The notes under the pieces: model-generated
Databases searched by the model: none
Seen by the model: only the letters and a program-made list of their open reading frames with translations
What the model was told of the DNA's origin: nothing
NCBI GenBank assembly: GCA_963843455.1
Contig: CAWJKE010000014.1
Span: 1 to 64,000 of the forward strand
Source: CAIQPS01 sp963843455
GTDB taxonomy: Bacteria > Actinomycetota > Thermoleophilia > RBG-16-64-13
DNA length: 64,000 nucleotides
Direction of reading: 5' to 3'
Program-made: the position numbers and the translations under genes
Shown here: piece by piece, positions 34,170-43,668 of the stretch
Numbering within the stretch: the stretch's first letter is position 1
Layout of the letters: the number at the start of each line of letters is the position of its first letter

Positions 34170-34871
34170 GCGCTTCGTCGCTTCGCTCCGGCGGTCCGGC
34201 GCTCACCCACTGCCTGCTGCTGAGCGGAGGACTCGATTCAACGACTTTGGCCGCCTGGATCAAGGATCAGCACCCCGGCCAGACGGTGAAGGCCTACACG
34301 TTCCTCTACGGACAGAAGCACGCGGTCGAGTTGGAGGCCGCCCGCAAGGTGGCGGCACATTTCGGCATGGAGCACTATCTCGTCGAGTTGCCTCCTATCC
34401 GAGGGTCGGCGCTGACCGACGCCGACGCTCCCTCTTCCCGAGGGTCGAGACCTTGCGACGGTCACGGGGGTGGCCCCGTCGTACGTCCCGGCGCGAAACC
34501 TCCTGTTCCTGGCGGAGATGGCCAGCCTGCAGGATGCCGACGGACCGGGTGTGCTGTGGCTGGGCGTGCATCATGACGACCACACCGGCTATCCGGATTG
34601 CCGTCCCGACTTCGTGAGCGCCGCGGACCAGGCGGTGCGGCTGGGGACGCAGTACGAGCTCCGGGTGCAGGCGCCGTTCGTGCATTGGACCAAGGCGGAG
34701 ATAATCCGCTGGGGCCTGGACCACAGGGTGCCCTACGGGCTGACCTACTCCTGCTATCAGGGGCTCAGCCCGGCCTGTGGCGTCTGCGACACCTGCCAGG
34801 CCCGCTTGGGTGCCTTTGCCTCCGCGGGAGCGGTGGACCCCATCTCGTACGCGGAACGCGTGGTGCCATGA
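34166..34871 (+). pseudogene. queC: 7-cyano-7-deazaguanine synthase QueC (frameshifted)
   Basis: QueC makes preQ0 from 7-carboxy-7-deazaguanine, ATP and ammonia. The first part has the PP-loop 'LLLSGGLDSTTLAAW' and 'FLYGQKHAVELEAARKVA'; the second has 'YVPARNLLFLAEMAS', 'HHDDHTGYPDCRPDF' and the Zn-binding Cys set 'SCYQGLSPACGVCDTCQAR'. They are in different frames. Removing one T near 34432-34436 restores 'DAPLPEGRDLATVTG' and a protein of about 234 residues. All catalytic parts are conserved, so the gene is probably intact and the shift a consensus error. Start and stop overlap queF and queD by ATGA. Confidence 0.85.
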
Positions 34872-35230
34872 AGACCACGATCACCGTGGCGGCCACGTTT
34901 GCCGCGGCTCATCGCCTGCCCGATCACGAGGGCAAGTGCTTCCGGTTGCACGGTCACACGTATGGTCTGGAAGTGACCGTCGCGGGCAGCCCGCAGACCT
35001 CCGGTCCGGCGGCGGGCATGGTGATGGACTTCGCCGATCTGCGGGCCAGGGTGAGCGAGCTGGTCGTGGAGCGTCTGGACCACCAACTGTTGAACGACCT
35101 ATTCGACTTCGTCCCGACGGCCGAGGCCGTGGCGGGTTGGGCCTTCGAACGTCTTTGCGAGGGCGGTCTGCCGGTGGTGAGGGTCCGCCTGGCCGAGGGG
35201 CCGAATTCCTACGTGGAAGTGACAGGCTAG
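34868..35230 (+). CDS. queD: 6-carboxy-5,6,7,8-tetrahydropterin synthase
   Basis: The protein has 120 residues, the usual QueD length. QueD converts dihydroneopterin triphosphate to 6-carboxytetrahydropterin. Zn ligands are His15 ('FAAAHRLP'), His28 and His30 ('FRLHGHTYGLEV'). Cys24 in 'GKCFRLHGH' is the catalytic Cys, and 'LDHQLLND' and 'LAEGPNSYVEV' are also typical. The start overlaps the queC stop (ATGA). queE follows 48 bp later. Confidence 0.95.
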   Translation: MKTTITVAATFAAAHRLPDHEGKCFRLHGHTYGLEVTVAGSPQTSGPAAGMVMDFADLRARVSELVVERLDHQLLNDLFDFVPTAEAVAGWAFERLCEGGLPVVRVRLAEGPNSYVEVTG

Positions 35231-35278
35231 CGGGACAGGTCGGTGCGCAGTCCGCGCCGGCGCGCGGCGGGGGAGCTG

Positions 35279-35956
35279 ATGACCGGTCTCCACGTGATAG
35301 AGATCTTCGACTCTCTCCAGGGTGAGGGCTTCTGGACCGGCGTCCCCATGACCTTCGTGCGTCTGTCCGGCTGCAACGCGCCGGCGCTGAGACTGGACTG
35401 CGTCCGCTGGTGCGACACCCCGGAAAGCTGGGCTCCCGAATCCGGGGCGGAGCTGCAGCCGGCGGATATCCTCGATCGCACGCGCCTTCCGCGTTTGTGT
35501 CTGACCGGGGGCGAACCACTCCTGCAGGCCTCAGGTGTCGCGACACTTGTGGCCGAGGCCCATCGCCGCGGCATCAGGGTGCATGTGGAGACGAACGGCA
35601 CCGTGGACCCACCGCCTGCCGCGGCGCGGAAGGGGACAGGGACGGGGCCGGGGACGGGGCCGCTCTTCGACTGGGCGGTCGTCAGCCCCAAGCCGCCGGA
35701 CTATGTGATCGCCGCCGGGTGGGACGGCTTGGTGGACGAGCTCAAACTCATAGCCGACGAGCGGTTGGACGCGGCCACCGCGGAGCGCCTGGCCGCCCGT
35801 TTCCCCGGGGCCATCGTCTGTGTCCAGCCGGTGTGGGAAGGAGGGCCGAGGCCCGAGGGCGGCTGGTACCCCGAGGAGCGCGCCGTCCGGCTGGTCATGG
35901 AGCACCCCGACTGGCGGCTGTCGCTGCAGACGCACAAGTATCTCGGCCTCCGCTGA
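35279..35956 (+). CDS. queE: 7-carboxy-7-deazaguanine synthase (radical SAM), variant Cys motif
   Basis: The protein has 225 residues from the ATG at 35279, preceded by GGGGGAG. QueE rearranges 6-carboxytetrahydropterin to 7-carboxy-7-deazaguanine. It has the N-terminal 'IFDSLQGEGFWTGVPMTFVRLSGCN' and 'LCLTGGEPLLQ', 'VHVETNGT', 'VVSPKPP' and 'LSLQTHKYLGL', all QueE-specific. The cluster cysteines read 'CNAPALRLDCVRWCDTP': spacing C-x8-C-x3-C rather than C-x3-C-x2-C or C-x14-C-x2-C. It is the last gene of the queuosine-precursor operon. Confidence 0.93.
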   Translation: MTGLHVIEIFDSLQGEGFWTGVPMTFVRLSGCNAPALRLDCVRWCDTPESWAPESGAELQPADILDRTRLPRLCLTGGEPLLQASGVATLVAEAHRRGIRVHVETNGTVDPPPAAARKGTGTGPGTGPLFDWAVVSPKPPDYVIAAGWDGLVDELKLIADERLDAATAERLAARFPGAIVCVQPVWEGGPRPEGGWYPEERAVRLVMEHPDWRLSLQTHKYLGLR

Positions 35957-36041
35957 CGGGCCCGCAGGCGGTCGCCCGAGCGCCGGGCAACACGAGTACA
36001 ATCGAACTCGTGGACGTCGTTCTTTGAAGATGGAGGGCGAT

Positions 36042-36587
36042 ATGGATCCCGAGCAGGGCCCGCAGGATCAGACCCCGGCGCAAAGCACGGAGCAGGGCAC
36101 ACCGCAGTACCCGCAACAGTATTCGCCGCCGCCACAGCAGCCGCCGCCACAGCCTCAGCGTCCGCCGCGCCACGACGAGAAGCAGGACGAGAAGCAAGGC
36201 GAGAAGGAGCAGGAAAAGAAGCAGGAAAAGGGCCAGGGCTTGGACGAGAAGTACCATCGCAACCCCCTCGGCTTTGTCAGCTTCGCGGTGCTGCTCATCT
36301 GGCTGGGGGTCACGCTACTGCTGCAGAACGCGGGCGTGATCGATGACAATGATCACGGCTGGGCGATATTCTTCTGGGGCGGCGGGGCCATCATCCTTAT
36401 CGGGGCGGTCGTCCGGTTGATCGTCCCGCGCTGGCGCCGGCCGGTGGTAGGCGCCTTCGTATGGGGAGCCATCTGGTTGGGCATCGGCTTCGGCCTTTGG
36501 TACGACAAGTGGGAAGTTATAGGGCCGATAGTGATCATCGCCATCGGGGTGGCGATCCTCGCCGGGAGGCTCGTGCCCCGGCGTTAG
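36042..36587 (+). CDS. Membrane protein with charged/Pro-Gln-rich N-terminus (LiaF-like TM domain)
   Basis: The protein has 181 residues from the ATG at 36042, which has GGAGG five bases upstream; the ATG at 36030 is possible. About 75 hydrophilic residues rich in Pro, Gln, Lys and Glu precede four membrane segments ('FVSFAVLLIWLGVTLLL', 'WAIFFWGGGAIILIGAVV', 'AFVWGAIWLGIGFGLWY', 'IGPIVIIAIGVAILAGRL'). The membrane part resembles the LiaF/DUF5668 type. Role unknown; envelope-stress functions are known for some relatives. Confidence 0.7.
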   Translation: MDPEQGPQDQTPAQSTEQGTPQYPQQYSPPPQQPPPQPQRPPRHDEKQDEKQGEKEQEKKQEKGQGLDEKYHRNPLGFVSFAVLLIWLGVTLLLQNAGVIDDNDHGWAIFFWGGGAIILIGAVVRLIVPRWRRPVVGAFVWGAIWLGIGFGLWYDKWEVIGPIVIIAIGVAILAGRLVPRR

Positions 36588-36614
36588 GGCAGACCGCTCC
36601 AGGAGGTCATCTTC

Positions 36615-37545
36615 GTGCAAACCAGGCTGCTTGGGGCCGCGGGTCCGGAAGTATCGCTCGTGGGCTTGGGCTGCAACAACTTCGGCACGAGAATCGACCA
36701 ACGCCGGGCTGGGCGAGGTCGTCCGCGCCGCGCTTGACGCAGGTATCACGCATTTCGACACCGCGGAGAGCTATGGCGGCGGCGAGTCCGAGACCTACCT
36801 CGGCAAGGCGTTGGGCTCCGAACGGGACCGGGTGGTGATGGCCACCAAGTTCGCCCCGCGACCGCCTGACGAACCCTATCTACCGGGGGCGCTGAGGCGC
36901 CGCATACTGGACGGATGCGATCTCAGCCTCAAACGTCTCGGTAGCGGGTACATCGACCTCTACTACCAGCACCGCCCCGACCCCGAGGCCCCCATCGAGG
37001 AGGCGCTCGCGGCCCTCGCGGAGTTGGTGGACGCGGGGAAGGTTCGCCACACTGCCTGCTCCAACTTCAGCGCCCAGCAGATCGACGAAGCGGCCAGAGT
37101 ATCGGCGGCCGAAGGATTGCCCGCTTTTGTGGCCTCGCAGATCCACTGGAACCTTCTCTTCCGGGAGGAGGAGGAGAAACACCTTCCGGCCCTCCGGTCG
37201 CACGGTATGGGGATCGTGCCCTACTTCCCTCTGGAGTCGGGCCTGCTTACCGGCAAGTACCGTTCGGGTGACTATCCGGAAGGGTCGCGGCTCGTGAAGG
37301 CCCCCCGCTTCGGCAGGCTCGCCTCCGAGGAGAACTTCGTGTACATCGAACGACTGAGGCGTTTCGCGGAAGAGCGGGGACATTCGCTCCTCGAGTTGGC
37401 CTTTGGCTGGCTTGCCGCGCAGGACGGGGTGGGCTCGGTCATCGCCGGCGCGTCCACGCCAGAACAAGTGGTGCAGAACGCGAGTGCCGGCCAAGCCTGG
37501 CGTCTGTCGGCCGCCGAACTGGAGGAGTTGCCGCAGCGGGAGTAG
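36615..37545 (+). pseudogene. Aldo/keto reductase (frameshifted)
   Basis: The protein starts at the GTG at 36615 (AGGAGG upstream) with 'VQTRLLGAAGPEVSLVGLGCNNFGTRI' and continues in another frame with 'TNAGLGEVVRAALDAGITHFDTAESYGGGESE'. Removing one base near 36694-36700 joins them into about 309 residues. Catalytic residues are visible: Asp in 'FDTAESY', Tyr in 'ESYGGG', Lys in 'VMATKFAP' and His in 'YYQHRPD'. It reduces carbonyls with NADPH; substrate unknown. Gene conservation suggests the frameshift is a sequence error. Confidence 0.8.
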
Positions 37546-37570
37546 GGAGCGCCGACGCCCGCGACGCGGG

Positions 37571-38821
37571 CTACAGCCGTCCTAGATTCAGGCTGGTGAA
37601 CTCCCGCCAGTAGTAGTCCAGGCGCGTCCACCACTTCTCTCTGCCGATGCAGCGGAAGTAGGGCGGGTGCAAGGCCAGGATGGTGTCGCCGATCCGATAG
37701 CGGGCCAGAATAGGCGTGGTCACCACTAGGCTGCCCAACTCCCCGGGCTTCATCTCGTGGAGCATTTTGATCCCCGAGCGCGTCTGCACCTCAAAGAAGA
37801 AGAGGTCGTAGTTGGGCACCCACGCCTTGCGGTCGTCGCGCTGTTGGCCGAACATGCCTTCAGTAGCTCCGTAGATCTCCCGGATCGCGACCGGCCCGTA
37901 CATGGCCGTGAGGGCCGATGCGTGCCGGGTGTTGATGCCGGGCGTGCTGCCCAGGGTCATGATTTGCGTCTTCCACCACTGCTTCGGATAAACGCCGTGG
38001 CGTTTGCGGAGGTAGCGTCCGAACTCGAGGGCGGTCTGGCACACTCCTCCCACCAGCGTGACGTTCTCGCTCCGGCATTTCTCGATGGCCAACTCGAAGC
38101 GGTTGTCCCAATCGCGCCGGGTGGTCCCCCCACCGAGCGCGTCGATCTCGTCCTGCGCGGGCGCCGAGCGGATGGGGGTGAACTTGGATACGTGTTTGGT
38201 GTAGATTCCCGAGCTATAGCCATATTCGAGATTCCGGTCGCCCACTCGGATGGTGCCAACAGTGGAGGGGAAGTTGAGGTTGAGGTTGACGCCGGCGAAA
38301 AGATCCAGGCGCCTGGTGGTGGCGACGTAGGACATCATGGCCCGTCCGGCGCTGATGCGCATCCGCAGATCGGTCGGCGTCATGGGTATGAACTTTGATT
38401 CACCCGCCACCGTCCCTCTCGTAATGGCCCATCCCACCGGTTCTTCACTGAGCAAGAGGCGCGTCTCGCCGGCCATGACTGCTTCTATGAGCGGCTTGTA
38501 GTCGTCGTAGGTCATCACCGGGAAGGCGCGGCGATAGGCGGCGATGATCCCGGCGCCGTTTGGCCGGCCGTCTGTGCCTTGTTCGGCCACCTCGGCCGCG
38601 TGGTGGTCGGCTCCGTAGCCGGTGCGCGCGAAGTCGGCGAGGATCCCGCGGAGGACTATCTCTTGTGAGCGGGCCGGATCGGCTACCGCCTCATGCCAGG
38701 GCCGCAGTTGCTCGGCCAACACCTCGGCCGCCGCGCCAGGCGCGGCGGGCGGAGCCGTCCCCGGGCGCGCCGCCCCCGAATCGGTCTTCATGGGATCTAT
38801 CGGTGTCGAGCCTTCGTCCAT
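37571..38821 (-). CDS. GH3 (auxin-responsive-promoter type) acyl-adenylate superfamily protein
   Basis: The protein has 416 residues from the ATG at 38821 (MDEGSTP) or 406 from the ATG at 38791; neither has a strong ribosome site, and the longer open frame upstream lacks homology. Blocks 'AITRGTVAGESKFIPMT', 'WWKTQIMTLGSTPGI', 'REIYGATEGMFGQQ' and 'ARYRIGDTI' are the adenylation/ATP-binding motifs of the GH3 superfamily, plant members of which join amino acids to acyl acids. It is shorter than plant GH3 proteins (about 600). Bacterial role unknown. Divergent from the phosphorylase gene. Confidence 0.8.
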   Translation of the reverse strand: MDEGSTPIDPMKTDSGAARPGTAPPAAPGAAAEVLAEQLRPWHEAVADPARSQEIVLRGILADFARTGYGADHHAAEVAEQGTDGRPNGAGIIAAYRRAFPVMTYDDYKPLIEAVMAGETRLLLSEEPVGWAITRGTVAGESKFIPMTPTDLRMRISAGRAMMSYVATTRRLDLFAGVNLNLNFPSTVGTIRVGDRNLEYGYSSGIYTKHVSKFTPIRSAPAQDEIDALGGGTTRRDWDNRFELAIEKCRSENVTLVGGVCQTALEFGRYLRKRHGVYPKQWWKTQIMTLGSTPGINTRHASALTAMYGPVAIREIYGATEGMFGQQRDDRKAWVPNYDLFFFEVQTRSGIKMLHEMKPGELGSLVVTTPILARYRIGDTILALHPPYFRCIGREKWWTRLDYYWREFTSLNLGRL

Positions 38822-38923
38822 GCCGCACCCCCGCCATTGTCGCTTCCACCAGAGTAAGCACGACGGGGAAATAATGCTAGAGACAGACGGGAGCCACAAA
38901 ACGCCACGTGGGATAATAAAGCC

Positions 38924-41557
38924 ATGCGAAAGATCCATCAGTTCGGTGTCTATCCTCACATCCCCGCCCGCTTGAGCGGTCTGGAGGAGCTTGCCTACAA
39001 CCTCCGCTGGACATGGGACACCGGTACATACGCACTCTTCCAGCATCTTGACCGGGAGATGCTGGAGAAATGCGCGGGCAACCCGGTGTTGCTGCTGCGC
39101 CGCGTCTCTCGGGAGAGACTCGAGCACGCGACCGTCGACGCCGCCTTCTTGGCTCACCTCGACGGCGCTCTCGAAGACCTGCGTCGCTACATGGGGGAGC
39201 CGGGCTGGTTCCGGATCCAGCATCCCGAGCATTCCGACACCTGTGTGGCGTACTTCTGCATGGAGTACGGCTTGGCGGCCTGTCTGCCCATCTACTCGGG
39301 AGGCCTGGGCGTTCTCGCCGGGGATCATCTCAAGTCGGCAAGCGGCCTGGACGTCCCTCTGGTGGCCGTCGGGCTTCTCTATAACCGAGGCTACTTCGTC
39401 CAGTATTTGGACGACAACGGCTGGCAGCGCGAGAGATACCGGGCGCAGGATCTCAGCACTCTGCCCATCAGACCGGTCATGGCCGGTGAAACGTGGCGAG
39501 CGGCTGACGGTAGGCGTGACGCCGGCGATGGGTCCACGCCGACCCTCAAGGTCTCGCTCGACATCGCCGGGCGAACAGTGTGGGCTCAGCTATGGAAGGC
39601 TCAGGTGGGCCGGATATCCCTCTATCTGCTCGACACCGCCGTACCCGAGAACGACTCGGCCGCCCAGCGCATCACGAGCGAACTCTACGGCGGGGGACCG
39701 GAAGAACGGCTCGCCCAGGAGTTGGTGCTCGGCATAGGCGGAGCCCGGGCGCTGCGGGCCCTTGGGGCCCAGCCCCAGGTGTGCCACCTGAACGAGGGGC
39801 ATGCCGTCTTCACCAGTCTGGAACGCATGCGCCACCTCATGGAGACCGAGGGCCTCACGTTCCTCGAGGCCCGGCAGGCGACCAACGCGGGGACACTCTT
39901 CACGACCCACACCCCGGTACCGGCGGGCTTCGACCTGTTCCCGGAGTCGCTCATCAGCCACGCTCTCGGCCCGACGCTCGGGGAACTCGGACTGACGGTC
40001 GAGCAGTTCATGCGCATGGGCAGGGTGAACCGCGACGACCAGCACGAAGACTTCAACGTCGCCATCCTCGCGCTTCGCCAATCGCCGCGCCGCAACGCGG
40101 TAAGCCGGCTACACCGGCGGGTCACCGCCCGAATGATGCAGCCGGGCTGGCTCGACTTCCCGCTCAGCGAGATGCCGGTGCAATCGGTCACCAACGGGGT
40201 GCACACCAAGACCTGGGTGGCGGCCGACATGGAACAACTCTTCGATGAACATCTTGGCCCCCGTTGGCGCGAAGACGCTTCAAATCGGGACGTGTGGCAG
40301 CGGGTGGACCGCATCCCCGACCTCGAGCTCTGGCGCACGCACACCCGGCTACGCGAACGTCTGGTCGCCTATGCCCGGGAGCACGCCGGGGCCCAGTCCG
40401 CGGAGAGGCGCCTCGGCACCGGCATGGTAGGACCGGACGTGAACCCGCCGCTTCGGCCGGACGCGCTCACCATCGGTTTCGCCCGCCGCTTCGCCACCTA
40501 CAAGCGGGCGACCCTGCTGTTCCGGGATATCTGCCGTCTCCGGGCTATCCTCCAGAACGAGGCCCGGCCGGTCCAGCTTCTGCTGTCCGGCAAGGCCCAC
40601 CCGCGCGACGGGGCGGGCAAGGAGTTCATCCGGGAGATGCTTGACGTGGTTGGGCGCGAGGGGCTGAGCGACAGCGTCGTGTTCCTCGAAGACTATGATC
40701 TGAGCAAGGCCGCGATGCTGGTCCAGGGGGTGGACGTGTGGCTGAACACTCCTCGACGTCCCTTCGAAGCGTCCGGCACCAGTGGCATGAAGGTCGTGCC
40801 GAACGGGGGGCTCAACGTCTCGGTGCTCGACGGCTGGTGGGCCGAGGCCTACCGCCCGGGAGTGGGCTGGGCCATCGGCACCGGGCAAGAATCAGGCCCG
40901 CCTGCATATCAGGATCAGCTCGACGCCGAGTCTCTCTACTCGCTCCTCGAGAACGAGATCGCGCCGCTCTTCTATTCCCGCGATGCTGACGGTCTGCCCC
41001 GAGGGTGGATCGCCATGATGAAGGAATCGATAAGAGTACTTGCCCCGGCCTTCTCCGGCGACCGGATGGTCAAACAGTACGCCGAGTCCTTCTATCTGCC
41101 GGCGGCGGACCACTACGCGCGACTCAGCGCGGACGGTTACGCGGAGGCGAAGGAGTTGGCTGCCTGGAAGGCGAGGGTACGCGAGGCATGGCCCCGGGTG
41201 AAGATATTCGCCGTTGGAGATCACGGTGGTCGGCAGCGGGGGCACGGCGGCCTGGAGGTCGCCGTGGGCGAGGAGATCCCGGTGACGGCGAGGGTCGACC
41301 TTGCGGGGCTCGATCCTGCCGACGTCACGGTGGAGGCTTTTCACAGCGGCCTTCGCCCGGATGGGACCTTGCGGACGGGCCGGGGTGTCGTTCTGGAGCT
41401 GACCGGGCACGAAGACGGGCACTATATCTACCGGGGCGCGGTACCCGCGAGGGCCTCCGGATTGCACGGCTACGCGGTTCGCGTCCTGCCCCGGCACGAA
41501 GACGTGCTTGTACCCCACGAGCTGCCTCTCATCACCTGGGAGGAGGCTGAGGAGTAG
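38924..41557 (+). CDS. glgP: Alpha-glucan (glycogen/maltodextrin) phosphorylase
   Basis: The protein has 877 residues, matching the alpha-glucan phosphorylase family with an N-terminal DUF3417 domain ('LSGLEELAYNLRWTWD'). 'EASGTSGMKVVPNGGLN' holds the Lys that binds pyridoxal phosphate; 'ARRFATYKRATLLF' and 'VCHLNEGHAVF' are also diagnostic. It releases glucose-1-phosphate from alpha-1,4-glucans with phosphate. No other glycogen gene is in the window. The start is preceded by GATAATAAA, a possible -10 close to the ATG. Confidence 0.95.
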   Translation: MRKIHQFGVYPHIPARLSGLEELAYNLRWTWDTGTYALFQHLDREMLEKCAGNPVLLLRRVSRERLEHATVDAAFLAHLDGALEDLRRYMGEPGWFRIQHPEHSDTCVAYFCMEYGLAACLPIYSGGLGVLAGDHLKSASGLDVPLVAVGLLYNRGYFVQYLDDNGWQRERYRAQDLSTLPIRPVMAGETWRAADGRRDAGDGSTPTLKVSLDIAGRTVWAQLWKAQVGRISLYLLDTAVPENDSAAQRITSELYGGGPEERLAQELVLGIGGARALRALGAQPQVCHLNEGHAVFTSLERMRHLMETEGLTFLEARQATNAGTLFTTHTPVPAGFDLFPESLISHALGPTLGELGLTVEQFMRMGRVNRDDQHEDFNVAILALRQSPRRNAVSRLHRRVTARMMQPGWLDFPLSEMPVQSVTNGVHTKTWVAADMEQLFDEHLGPRWREDASNRDVWQRVDRIPDLELWRTHTRLRERLVAYAREHAGAQSAERRLGTGMVGPDVNPPLRPDALTIGFARRFATYKRATLLFRDICRLRAILQNEARPVQLLLSGKAHPRDGAGKEFIREMLDVVGREGLSDSVVFLEDYDLSKAAMLVQGVDVWLNTPRRPFEASGTSGMKVVPNGGLNVSVLDGWWAEAYRPGVGWAIGTGQESGPPAYQDQLDAESLYSLLENEIAPLFYSRDADGLPRGWIAMMKESIRVLAPAFSGDRMVKQYAESFYLPAADHYARLSADGYAEAKELAAWKARVREAWPRVKIFAVGDHGGRQRGHGGLEVAVGEEIPVTARVDLAGLDPADVTVEAFHSGLRPDGTLRTGRGVVLELTGHEDGHYIYRGAVPARASGLHGYAVRVLPRHEDVLVPHELPLITWEEAEE

Positions 41558-41655
41558 GCAGTCGTCGCGCGGCGGCCTCGAGCGCGCCTGGCATAATCAC
41601 TTGCGGGGCCGGGCCGGTTGCAGGAGAATCGAATTGGCTCCCCTGCGCCCCTACG

Positions 41656-43668
41656 ATGACGGGACGGCACCCGGTGAGATCCCATCTGGTCTGGCTTCTG
41701 ACCCCGGCGTTGGCCCTCGTGATCGCTGCCCTCGTCCTTGCTCCTCTCCAGGTAGAGCAGGTTCGCGAGTGGGTCCTGCTCGTTGCGGTGTTCAACGCGC
41801 TGTTCTGTACAGCGCCCGCCGTCATCATCGCTCTTGTCGCGGCCCGCGACTATCTCGCCTCCGGCTCCACTGCCCTCCTGCTACTCGGACCGGGTGCTCT
41901 CGTGTTCGGGCTCTCATATCTGGTCGGCGGCCTCCTCGTCTCACACCCCGACTGGGGCATAACGGTTCACGATCTGGGCGTTCTTCTCGCCTCCGCGCTC
42001 TTCGTCGCGAGCGGACTGTCTGCGCTGCTGAGGGGAGACCTCGCCTGGGCCGCAAAGGACCGAGCCGCGGGTCTCGCGGTCGCCTATCTAAGCACCCTCG
42101 CGCTGGTGACGGTGATCGTACTTCTTGTCGAGGCCGATATCATCCCGGACTTCTACGTCGCTGGTGAGGGGGCCACGGCAGCGCGACAGGCCGTGCTCAC
42201 TCTGGCGTTTGTGCTCTTCCTGATTGCGGGCGCGTCTTTCGTCTATCTCTACAGCCGAGAGCCGGACAGCTTCCTACTCCTGTGTGGCGTCTCGTTCGCT
42301 CTCATCGGGGTCTCCCTTGCCGTCCTTGTCATCACTCAGGCTCAGGGTGCAAGCGCTAGCGTCTGGGTGGGCCGGGCCGGTCAGTGGTTGGGCGGGGTGT
42401 ATCTTCTGGCCGCGGTCTTCAGCTTGGCCGACCGGCGCATACTCCCCCTGCATCGGGACCTCCGCGAGCTGGAGGAGCGCTACCACACTCTCGTCGAGCT
42501 GAGTCCGGACCCGATCATTGTCGATGCCGACGGCCGGTATCTATTCGCGAACCCGGCGGCCGCGCGGCTGCTGAGGCTCGGCTCGCCGGAAGAGTTGGTG
42601 GGTAGGAAGGTAAACGATTTCGTCGTTCCCGAGGACGCCGACCTGGTTGCGGAGAGAAGAGGCAAGGCGCTAGAGGGACGGCCGGACTCGCCCCGGGAGA
42701 TCCGTCTCGTCAGGGCAGACGGCACCGTGGTCGACGTCGAGACGATGGACGGGACGGTCACATTGGGAGGCAGAGCAGCGGTGCTGGTGATCATGCGCGA
42801 CATCACCCAGCGCAGGCAGGCAGACGAGGCTCTGCGCCGCAGCGAGGAGCGGTACCGTGCGCTGGCGCAGGAGAACGAGCAGTTGTACCGCCAGCAACTG
42901 GACATCGCCGAGAGCCTACAGATGGCCCTGCTCAACCTTCCCTCCGCGATCGGGCGGCTCAGACTGGGGCACGTCTATCATTCCGCGACCGAGGCGGCGC
43001 GGGTGGGAGGCGACTTCTATGACGTCTTCGAGATCAAGGACAATCTCATCGCGGTCATGATCGGCGATGTGGCCGGTCACGGTATCCAGGCCGCAAGAAC
43101 CGCCACGCTGGTGAAAGACGTCGTCCACGCCTTCGCCCATCAATCGCCCCGCTCGCGAGAGGTGCTTCGCCGTACGAACAAGGTCCTAGTAGAAGAGGAG
43201 GCGCCCGGGTTCTTTGTGACCCTCTTCCTGGCGATCCTCAATAGCGATACAGGGGAACTGCACTACAGCTCGGCTGGGCACCCCGCGGCTCTTCTCCGGC
43301 GCTCGTCGGGGAGTGTGGAGAGGCTCGAATCGGCGGCCCCGCCTCTGGGCGTCTTTCCGGACACCTCTTGGACGGGCTCGGAAGCGCGGCTTCAGACCGG
43401 TGATCTGCTGCTCATGTACACCGATGGAGTGATCGAGGCTCGAAGGGACGGAGAATTCTTCGGCGAAGAGCGCCTCGAGGGACTACTGGCCGCGGGAACG
43501 ACGTCCGCCGAGGCACTGCCCACGCAGGTCCTAGAACAGGTGTTGTCCTTTTCGCGAGGCGCTCTGAATGACGACGTAGCCGTGCTTGCGCTCTCGCTCA
43601 CAGGAACGGTACGCAGTACGGACCGTGAGGCAGCACCGCGATCGGGAGCTCCGGGTCTTTCGCCCTAG
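41656..43668 (+). CDS. Membrane PAS-PP2C (SpoIIE-type) phosphatase
   Basis: The protein has 670 residues. Seven to eight membrane segments fill residues ~10-260 (a MASE-like sensor), followed by a PAS domain near 275-395 ('LVELSPDPIIVDADGRYLFANPAAARLL' and 'IMRDITQRR') and a coiled linker. The PP2C domain near 425-645 shows 'GGDFYDVFEIKDN', 'IGDVAGHGIQAART', 'YSSAGHPAALL', 'LLLMYTDGVIEARRDG' and 'NDDVAVLALSLTG'. It likely regulates a STAS/sigma switch like the genes at 15884 and 21386; the membrane part would sense a redox, lipid or small-molecule signal. Its last 71 bases overlap the 3' end of the convergent LarA-like gene. Confidence 0.88.
   Translation: MTGRHPVRSHLVWLLTPALALVIAALVLAPLQVEQVREWVLLVAVFNALFCTAPAVIIALVAARDYLASGSTALLLLGPGALVFGLSYLVGGLLVSHPDWGITVHDLGVLLASALFVASGLSALLRGDLAWAAKDRAAGLAVAYLSTLALVTVIVLLVEADIIPDFYVAGEGATAARQAVLTLAFVLFLIAGASFVYLYSREPDSFLLLCGVSFALIGVSLAVLVITQAQGASASVWVGRAGQWLGGVYLLAAVFSLADRRILPLHRDLRELEERYHTLVELSPDPIIVDADGRYLFANPAAARLLRLGSPEELVGRKVNDFVVPEDADLVAERRGKALEGRPDSPREIRLVRADGTVVDVETMDGTVTLGGRAAVLVIMRDITQRRQADEALRRSEERYRALAQENEQLYRQQLDIAESLQMALLNLPSAIGRLRLGHVYHSATEAARVGGDFYDVFEIKDNLIAVMIGDVAGHGIQAARTATLVKDVVHAFAHQSPRSREVLRRTNKVLVEEEAPGFFVTLFLAILNSDTGELHYSSAGHPAALLRRSSGSVERLESAAPPLGVFPDTSWTGSEARLQTGDLLLMYTDGVIEARRDGEFFGEERLEGLLAAGTTSAEALPTQVLEQVLSFSRGALNDDVAVLALSLTGTVRSTDREAAPRSGAPGLSP

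Noticed and set aside
34166..34871. Programmed +1 frameshift in queC
   Set aside because: There is no slippery sequence or conserved signal, and similar shifts in unrelated genes point to a sequencing cause.
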